Origin: Zipacnadum sp036504235
GTDB taxonomy: Bacteria; Armatimonadota; Zipacnadia; Zipacnadales; Zipacnadaceae
Length of the DNA: 14,794 nucleotides
Direction of reading: 5' to 3'
Assembly: GCA_036504235.1 (NCBI GenBank)
Contig: DASXVN010000022.1
Location: forward strand, 1-14,794
In this document: in pieces, positions 1-3,949 of the stretch
How the letters are laid out: every line of letters begins with the position of its first letter
Position numbering within the stretch: the first letter of the stretch is position 1
Made by a program: the position numbers and the translations under genes
The notes under the pieces: generated by a model
Databases searched by the model: none
What the model was told of the DNA's origin: nothing
What the model saw: only the letters and a program-made list of their open reading frames with translations

Positions 1-69
1 GGGCGGAAGCATAAAGAAACTGACCGGCGCATCCTCGTGATCGCCAAGCATAAAGCACCTCCGGAGTGA
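1..69 (+). CDS. Possible C-terminal end of a gene entering from the left
   Basis: The first frame is open from base 1 to a TGA at 67-69 and encodes a basic tail ending ETDRRILVIAKHKAPPE. A hydrophobic strand followed by Lys/Arg and Pro is a common way for SAM-dependent methyltransferases and other Rossmann-type enzymes to end. That resemblance is weak, and 22 codons cannot identify a family. No start is visible because the window begins inside the frame. The codons avoid the AACGGC-type repeats that fill the sequence from about 150 onward, which mildly supports real coding. It could equally be chance. Confidence 0.3.
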   Translation, partial: GRKHKETDRRILVIAKHKAPPE

Positions 70-230
70 AGTGCCTTCAGTCTAGCAGATTCGCCAAGAT
101 TTGAGGAGTACCAGGACGGACTTTTTTAACAGAACCCAAGCTCCGCCCCTACATACGGCAAACGGCAGGGCCGGCCTCGCTGCGCTCGTGCGGCCCCTCC
201 GGGAAACGGCTAGGGCAAACAGCAACGGCA

Positions 231-278
231 CACCGGCGAGACCCTTCGACAGGCTCAGGGCAGGCGGCCGGTGCCACC
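231..278. repeat. Family A palindrome interrupted by a family B palindrome
   Basis: Intact family A copies elsewhere read CACCGGCGAGACGCCGGTG plus CCAC. Here the left half CACCGGCGAGAC (231-242) and right half GCCGGTGCCACC (267-278) are separated by about 24 bases containing CCTTCGACAGGCTCAGGGC. The structure lies about 20 bases past the purS stop codon. Confidence 0.8.
242..261. repeat. Family B palindrome (PFDRLRAG type), copy 1
   Basis: This is a 20-base imperfect palindrome with CCCT and AGGG arms around TCGACAGGCTC. The same element occurs at 2267-2286. From general knowledge, it is a dispersed palindrome common in environmental bacterial genomes, often mis-translated as PFDRLRAG. It sits inside a family A hairpin. 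Confidence 0.8.
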
Positions 279-298
279 GACCGAAACGGCAACGGCCT

Positions 299-829
299 CT
301 AGCCGATGCGGACTTCCTGGAAGTGCGGGTTGGCCAGGAGGCCGTGGTCGCGGGCTCGGGTTACGGCTAGCTCGCGGGCCAGGCCTAGGGCCTCCTGCGG
401 GCTCTCGGCGCGGAGCCAGAGGGTCCAGAGGACGCCGGTGTGGACGGCCTTGATCCGGCCCGAGGTGATCTGGTCATTGGCCAGGGCCAGCTCCAGGTCG
501 GCGGAGCGGTCGCCCTCGGCGTCGGTGGTGAGCACCTCGACCTCGTAGGCGTCGCCGCGCGAGGGGGGCGTCATCCGGGTGGTCGCTACCCGCACCGCGA
601 AGGAGTGCTTGTTGGGGTTTACGAAGTGGTTGGTGCGCTGCGCCAGGTCGGTGACCTGATCCAGAGCGGCTTGCTCGGACTCGGCGTCGATCTCCAGGCG
701 GTAGTAGTCGGCCCGCTGCAGGTCCACGAGGCGCTCGGCAAAGCCCAGGCGGCGGCGCATGGTGTTGGCGGCGGTGAGCGCCGTCACGTCGGGAATTTTG
801 AGGGTTACCAGCAGTTCGATCTCGTGCAT
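299..829 (-). CDS. purS: Tandem-domain PurS, phosphoribosylformylglycinamidine synthase subunit
   Basis: PurS is the small structural subunit that bridges PurL and PurQ in the cytoplasmic FGAM synthase, the fourth step of purine synthesis. A normal PurS has about 80-85 residues and acts as a dimer. This protein has 176 residues and reads as two PurS domains. Residues 3-82 contain VTLKIPDV, RRRLGF, a YYRLEI strand and a final NPNKHSFAVRV. Residues 95-176 contain a YEVEVL strand, a long helix (PQEALGLARELAV) and the typical PurS ending LLANPHFQEVRI. A short linker (83-94, TTRMTPPSRGD) joins them. The start is the only ATG in place; no Shine-Dalgarno motif or clear -10 box precedes it. purQ lies on the same strand about 1.5 kb upstream, across an opposite-strand gene, and purL is absent. 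The PurS assignment is strong for the second half and good for the first. Confidence 0.82.
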   Translation of the reverse strand: MHEIELLVTLKIPDVTALTAANTMRRRLGFAERLVDLQRADYYRLEIDAESEQAALDQVTDLAQRTNHFVNPNKHSFAVRVATTRMTPPSRGDAYEVEVLTTDAEGDRSADLELALANDQITSGRIKAVHTGVLWTLWLRAESPQEALGLARELAVTRARDHGLLANPHFQEVRIG

Positions 830-895
830 GATGAAGACAGTTTCGCCGCGCGCGGCGGCCAGACCTTCCGGGGGGAGGCAACTCGCGGCAGAACC

Positions 896-924
896 TTGAC
901 TCCGGCCGGCGGAATTCGTATATT
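896..924 (+). promoter_or_regulatory. Sigma-70-type promoter giving a leaderless transcript
   Basis: TTGACT (896-901) and TATATT (919-924) are separated by exactly 17 bases. Transcription from such a promoter normally starts about 7 bases beyond the -10 box, which is base 931, the A of the ATG. No Shine-Dalgarno motif lies between the box and the ATG. The promoter is in the 101-bp gap between divergent purS and the membrane-protein gene. Confidence 0.75.
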
Positions 925-930
925 CGGCGC

Positions 931-2037
931 ATGAACTACACCGTGATTCTGAGCCGTGCCTGGCAGATTACCCGGCAGTACCGGTTCATTTGGTGGCTGG
1001 GGTTGCTGGCGATGTTCACCGAGGGCGCCGGGGGGCCCGGGGGAGTCAACTTCCCGCACGGGGGCGGCGGGGGCGGGGGCTCCAGCTCGCAGGAGAAGAG
1101 CAGCCCCGGCAACCACCTGAACTCCACCACCTATCTGGGCCTGCAGGCGTGGGAGGCGCTGCGCGGCGGGCAACTGCCGCGGATGCAGCCCTCCTTCGGC
1201 GACAACGAGAAATGGGGCCGGTTTCTGCACCAAGGCTGGGAGAAGGCCAGGCCGTACGCGGGCCTGGCGGCGGTGGGCGGCCTGGTCTTGCTGCTGCTGC
1301 TGCTGGTGCTCATCTACTACTCCCTGGCCGCCAAGGCGGGGCTGATCCTGTCGGTGCAGGCGCTGGAGGAGCAGGCGGTGGCGCTGGGCTTCACGGGGGC
1401 GATGGCGGCGGGGGGAAGGTACGTCTGGCGACTGTTCGGGATGAGCTTACTGCTGGGGCTGGCGGTGCTGGGGGCGCTGACGATCATGGCCCTGCCGGTG
1501 GTGGCGCTGGCGATCGTCGGGGCGCACGGGGCGACGGCGGCGGTCGTGGGGGCGGTGGTGCTGGGGATCGGCTGCCTGCTGGTCTTGATCGTCATTTCCC
1601 TGTACGTGGCGGTGCTGGAGAAGCTGGCCAGCCGGCGCCTGGTGCTGAGCAACGGCGGGATCATGGAGAGCCTGAGCGGAACGAATGGCCTGATCCGCGC
1701 GCGGCTGGGGCCAGCGGCGCTTACCTGGCTGGTGTCGGTGGCCGTGGGGATTGGCTACTCCGTGGCGCTGACCCTCGCGGTGGTCGTGCTGCTGGTGCCG
1801 CTGGTACTGGTCGGGGTGGGCGTGTACGCGGCGGCGAAAACCGCGGGGACCATCATCTTCGGGGTGCTGGTCGGCCTGGCGCTGCTCGTGGTCCTATTCA
1901 TCATCGGCGGGGTGTTCACCGGGTTCATGTCCAGCTACTGGACCCTCGCCTACCGGGAGTTGGAGAGACTGCGGCAGCCGGTGGTCTCGCCCCCCGGACG
2001 GGGGCCGTGGGATAGGCCGGTGGGGGTTAAGGGGTAG
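931..2037 (+). CDS. Multi-pass membrane protein with a glycine-rich loop, function unknown
   Basis: A 368-residue integral membrane protein. The N-terminus (NYTVILSRAWQITRQYRFIWWLG) matches the style of uncharacterised membrane proteins common in Chloroflexota and Armatimonadota, with a cytoplasmic amphipathic helix and a short first membrane segment. Residues of about 35-55 form a loop with a run of seven glycines followed by serines. Strong hydrophobic stretches follow at about 109-135, 168-190, 195-230, 265-300 and 305-335, so I estimate six or seven membrane segments. The C-terminal tail is short, proline- and arginine-rich, and cytoplasmic or exposed. The ATG is supported by a promoter that places transcription start on it. 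Downstream, a GC-rich hairpin (2078-2097) may end transcription. I do not recognise a catalytic motif. A transport or membrane-organisation role is possible but unsupported. Confidence 0.85.
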   Translation: MNYTVILSRAWQITRQYRFIWWLGLLAMFTEGAGGPGGVNFPHGGGGGGGSSSQEKSSPGNHLNSTTYLGLQAWEALRGGQLPRMQPSFGDNEKWGRFLHQGWEKARPYAGLAAVGGLVLLLLLLVLIYYSLAAKAGLILSVQALEEQAVALGFTGAMAAGGRYVWRLFGMSLLLGLAVLGALTIMALPVVALAIVGAHGATAAVVGAVVLGIGCLLVLIVISLYVAVLEKLASRRLVLSNGGIMESLSGTNGLIRARLGPAALTWLVSVAVGIGYSVALTLAVVVLLVPLVLVGVGVYAAAKTAGTIIFGVLVGLALLVVLFIIGGVFTGFMSSYWTLAYRELERLRQPVVSPPGRGPWDRPVGVKG

Positions 2038-2077
2038 GGTAACGGCGGACCCTCTCCCCCGGCGCAGACGCCGGGTA

Positions 2078-2097
2078 CTCTCCCTAAATAGGGAGAG
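2078..2097 (+). terminator. Hairpin after the membrane-protein gene (family E)
   Basis: CTCTCCCTA and TAGGGAGAG form a near-perfect palindrome 40 bases past the stop at 2037. No T-run follows, so a terminator role is tentative. The same stem type recurs in other gaps of this window (6671-6689, 11187-11204, 14650-14669). Confidence 0.4.
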
Positions 2098-2125
2098 CTA
2101 AAGGCTAACGGCAAGGCCGTTTTCC

Positions 2126-2238
2126 CGTAGGGGCGCGTTTGGCGGAGCGGAGCGGAACCATTCGCGCCCGCTCGGCTAACTGACAGGCAGCGAACGGGCG
2201 TGTGTGTCGGCGCAGACGCCGCCAAACGCGCCCCTACG
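2126..2238. repeat. Inverted pair of D elements with 20-bp perfect arms
   Basis: The left arm (2126-2145, CGTAGGGGCGCGTTTGGC onward) is perfectly complementary to the right arm (2219-2238), with a 73-base interior. Each half matches a D unit found singly at 6495-6540 and 10097-10140. The right half shares AGCGAACGGGCGTGTGT with the copy at 10091-10107 but carries GGCGCAGACGCC where that copy has CTCCGCTGCGCTCCGC. Confidence 0.85.
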
Positions 2239-2253
2239 CCGGAAAAGGCTAAC

Positions 2254-2308
2254 GGCCGGCGGGGTACCCTTCGACAGGCTCAGGGCCTGCGGCAAGCCCC
2301 CGCCCTAC
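2254..2308. repeat. Family C palindrome interrupted by a family B palindrome
   Basis: Intact C copies have GGCGGGG and CCCCGCC arms around a 7-base TACGAGC loop. Here the arms (2258-2264 and 2298-2304) are intact, but the loop is expanded to 33 bases and contains the B palindrome at 2267-2286. Confidence 0.8.
2267..2286. repeat. Family B palindrome (PFDRLRAG type), copy 2
   Basis: Identical over 20 bases to copy 1 at 242-261 and in the same orientation, but sitting in a different host palindrome. Confidence 0.8.
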
Positions 2309-2347
2309 AGTACGGCATACAGCAACGGCCAAGAGGCTAACGGCATA

Positions 2348-2370
2348 CACCGGCGAGACGCCGGTGCCAC
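2348..2370. repeat. Family A palindrome, intact copy near the purQ 3' end
   Basis: CACCGGCG (2348-2355) and CGCCGGTG (2359-2366) form an 8-bp stem with an AGA loop, followed by CCAC. It lies 16 bases past the purQ stop codon. Read on the minus strand it would translate as GTGVSPV. Confidence 0.8.
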
Positions 2371-2382
2371 TGACGGATAAGG

Positions 2383-3243
2383 CTAGACTGGAGCCCGCTG
2401 GAGTAGAGCCGCGCGGAGGGAGTCGAAAATTAGGCGGCCGGGACCGGCGGACATCATGGCCGCGCCGTCGCCCCAGGCCGCTAGCTTGCGGTCCGCCCAC
2501 TCGCCGCCTAGCTCGTAGGGAATCTGGCGCAGGTAGCTGCTGCGCTCCGGGTGCGGCATCATCGCCAGGACGTTGCCCTCCGGATTGCACAGGCCCGCGA
2601 GATTGGCCATCGCCCCGTTGGGGTTGATGGACAGGTCCTCGTCAATGCGGCCGTCCGCGTCGCAGTACTGGAAGACCAACTGGTCGTTGCTGAGAAGCTG
2701 CTCGAGCAGGTCCATCTGGCGGGTGGTGAAGCGGCCCTCGCCGTGGGCGATGGGCACCGGCCAGACGTAGCCCTCGGGCATCTCGCTGGTCATCTGGCAG
2801 CGGCCCTGGGCGATGCTGTGCTTGAGATAGACCCAGCGGCAGACGAAGGCGCCGAGGCGCTCCTTGGGGTTGGGCCGGTTGGGCGCCAGCGCCATCTCTA
2901 CCTCGCCCGGATGCAGCCCCGGCACCAGCCCCGCCTCGATGAGGACCTGCGCGCCGTTGCAGATGCCCAGAACCGGCTTGCCCTCCTGGGTGACCTGGTC
3001 GAACAGGGTACCCACGATCGGCTCCTTGGTGGCGATGACGCCGGAGCGGACGCGGTCCTGGTAGGAGAAGCCGCCCCCGATAATGTAGCCATCGAAGGCC
3101 AGCAGCCCCTCGGCCGGGCGATTCCAGCGGAAAATCTCGCAGGAAAGGCCCGCCTCCTCCGCAGCGCGTTTCGTCTCCCATTCGCAGTTGGAGCCGGGGA
3201 ACTGGATTAGGGCCACGCGGGGCCGGCCATTGGCGTCCGTCAT
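2383..3243 (-). CDS. purQ: PurQ, glutamine amidotransferase subunit of FGAM synthase
   Basis: PurQ hydrolyses glutamine and delivers ammonia to PurL for conversion of FGAR to FGAM in the cytoplasm. The 286 residues carry the class I amidotransferase landmarks. The N-terminal ALIQFPGSNCEWET is at 11-24 and IIGGGFSYQD at 54-63. The nucleophile is Cys95 in GICNGAQ, HGEG is at 167-170, and PNGAMANLAGLCNPEGN precedes MMPHPER with His231 and Glu233. It is longer than the roughly 227-residue Bacillus-type PurQ, with extra sequence around 120-160 and at the C-terminus. I chose ATG at 3243 over the in-frame GTG at 3255 because AGAGGTG lies 9 bases before the ATG and the GTG is part of that ribosome-binding site. 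A strong promoter precedes it. The usual neighbours purL and purS are not adjacent. Confidence 0.95.
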   Translation of the reverse strand: MTDANGRPRVALIQFPGSNCEWETKRAAEEAGLSCEIFRWNRPAEGLLAFDGYIIGGGFSYQDRVRSGVIATKEPIVGTLFDQVTQEGKPVLGICNGAQVLIEAGLVPGLHPGEVEMALAPNRPNPKERLGAFVCRWVYLKHSIAQGRCQMTSEMPEGYVWPVPIAHGEGRFTTRQMDLLEQLLSNDQLVFQYCDADGRIDEDLSINPNGAMANLAGLCNPEGNVLAMMPHPERSSYLRQIPYELGGEWADRKLAAWGDGAAMMSAGPGRLIFDSLRAALLQRAPV

Positions 3244-3277
3244 CAGGAAAAGCACCTCTCGTCAGCAGAATATGGAC

Positions 3278-3306
3278 ATTATAGAGAGGCGGGCGGGATG
3301 TGGCAA
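3278..3306 (-). promoter_or_regulatory. Promoter of purQ
   Basis: On the minus strand TTGCCA (3306-3301) and a perfect TATAAT (3283-3278) are 17 bases apart. The expected start is near 3271, giving a leader of about 28 bases that contains the AGAGGTG ribosome-binding site. No purine-responsive operator is recognisable. Confidence 0.75.
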
Positions 3307-3340
3307 GTGAACGGCAACGGCCTTACCCCTGCCCCCCACC

Positions 3341-3389
3341 CTGAAGGGAGGGGGAGTAAGGCGGCGGTTGAGGCGAAAGGAGAGGCGGG
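3341..3389. repeat. 49-base direct repeat, copy 1
   Basis: Matches 3478-3526 with a single mismatch (GCGGCGGTTG here, GCGGAGGTTG there). It begins CTGAAGGGAGGGGGAGTAAG and ends AAAGGAGAGGCGGG. The two copies start 137 bases apart. Confidence 0.8.
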
Positions 3390-3477
3390 CCGGCCTCACC
3401 CCCCGGCCCCCTCTCCTGGCAGGAGAGGGGGAGAAAGGCCACGGCACGACCACGGCCCTACCCCCCCTGCCCCCTCC

Positions 3478-3526
3478 CTGAAGGGAGGGGGAGTAAGGCG
3501 GAGGTTGAGGCGAAAGGAGAGGCGGG
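3478..3526. repeat. 49-base direct repeat, copy 2
   Basis: Second copy of the unit at 3341-3389. The sequence beyond it (GAGATACGTTCTACCTCACCCC) resembles GAGGTCCGTTCCACCTCACC near 6569, so a longer composite is shared between two intergenic regions. Confidence 0.8.
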
Positions 3527-3663
3527 AGATACGTTCTACCTCACCCCCGGCCCCTCTCCCGCGGCAGACCTTGGGAGAGGGGGGAAAGGCAACGGCTAAC
3601 GGCTGCCCCCTCTCCCCCGCATTGCGGGAGAAGGATAGCGGCTCGAAACGAACGGCAACGGCG

Positions 3664-3686
3664 CACCGGCGAGACGCCGGTGCCAC
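3664..3686. repeat. Family A palindrome, intact copy in a divergent gap
   Basis: CACCGGCG, AGA and CGCCGGTG followed by CCAC. Unlike the other copies it is not directly behind a gene end, being in the gap between two divergent genes. Confidence 0.8.
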
Positions 3687-3709
3687 CGGCGGAAACGACA
3701 AACGCCAAC

Positions 3710-3739
3710 GGCCGGCGGGGCACGTAGGCCCCGCCCTAC
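3710..3739. repeat. Family C palindrome, variant loop
   Basis: GGCGGGG (3714-3720) and CCCCGCC (3729-3735) flank an eight-base loop CACGTAGG in place of TACGAGC. The flanks GGCC and CTAC are as in other copies. Confidence 0.75.
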
Positions 3740-3894
3740 AAACGACACACGGCTAACGGCGGGCGACGCCGCCAGCGAACGGCCGAGGGCTCTCGGGAGT
3801 CTACCTAGCGGACTCCTAGGGGCGAGCATTCCTGAGCCGACGGTACCAAATGTTTCTCAGGTGATTATGCTGGGTACAATTAGAACGTATTTTA

Positions 3895-3903
3895 TGCTAC
3901 AAT
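3895..3903 (+). promoter_or_regulatory. Extended -10 promoter of the TPR gene
   Basis: TGCTACAAT fits an extended -10 box (TGN followed by TACAAT). It lies in an unusually AT-rich island at about 3845-3905. A second TACAAT occurs at 3875-3880, 23 bases upstream. No good -35 is visible for either. The expected start is near 3910, leaving a leader of about 40 bases with a GAGGGAGG ribosome-binding site at 3935-3942. Confidence 0.6.
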
Positions 3904-3949
3904 CGTTAGGGGAACGAGAGACGCAGCTGCCCACGAGGGAGGCTACGCC

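Larger units (their letters stand above)
70..298. repeat. Intergenic region with linker repeats and nested A/B palindromes
   Basis: Bases 70-135 are ordinary sequence. They include a T-run at 122-127 with no convincing stem before it, so I do not call a terminator. From about 137 onward the region is repeat material: a CGCCCCTACATACGGC piece, a GCTGCGCTCG piece near 180-190, several AACGGC linkers, and at 231-278 a palindrome that carries a second palindrome inside it. No credible gene is visible. The open frames here translate only repeat sequence. Confidence 0.75.
2038..2382. repeat. Repeat-filled region between convergent genes
   Basis: These 345 bases lie between two convergent genes and are made almost entirely of repeats. 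In order they hold an E-type hairpin with an inserted mini-hairpin (2051-2097), an inverted pair of D units (2126-2238), a C palindrome carrying a B palindrome (2254-2308), and an intact A palindrome (2348-2370). AACGGC or AAGGC linkers join them. No gene is credible here. Confidence 0.85.
3310..3830. repeat. Dense repeat field between divergent purQ and the TPR gene
   Basis: This stretch has no credible gene. It contains several E-type hairpins with CCCCTCCC/GGGAGGGG or CTCTCC/GGAGAG stems (3331-3360, 3398-3431, 3460-3491, 3545-3580, 3605-3632) and a 49-base direct repeat at 3341-3389 and 3478-3526. An A palindrome lies at 3664-3686 and a variant C palindrome at 3710-3739. AACGGC and AAACGACA linkers separate them. 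Long apparent reading frames here translate only repeats. Confidence 0.85.

Noticed and set aside
122..127. T-run as an intrinsic terminator of the left-edge gene
   Set aside because: No stable stem precedes it within 40 bases on the plus strand.
231..283. Part of a small protein-coding gene (PFDRLRAG peptide)
   Set aside because: The peptide is the translation of a dispersed palindrome. The frame has no ribosome-binding site and runs into antisense purS.
990..2015. Long open frame of 341 codons overlapping the membrane-protein gene
   Set aside because: It is a +2 shadow full of Gly/Ala/Arg. The membrane-protein frame has coherent hydrophobic segments and a promoter on its ATG.
3244..3255. 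GTG at 3255 as purQ start, adding four residues
   Set aside because: That GTG is part of the AGAGGTG ribosome-binding site of the ATG at 3243, and PurQ homology begins after the ATG.
3298..3756. Apparent reading frames across the purQ-TPR gap on both strands
   Set aside because: They translate repeat units only (peptides such as GTGVSPV and PPAPSLKGGG) and lack ribosome-binding sites.
3310..3760. CRISPR array
   Set aside because: Repeats here are hairpins of several families with irregular spacing. There is no constant repeat-spacer period and no cas gene.
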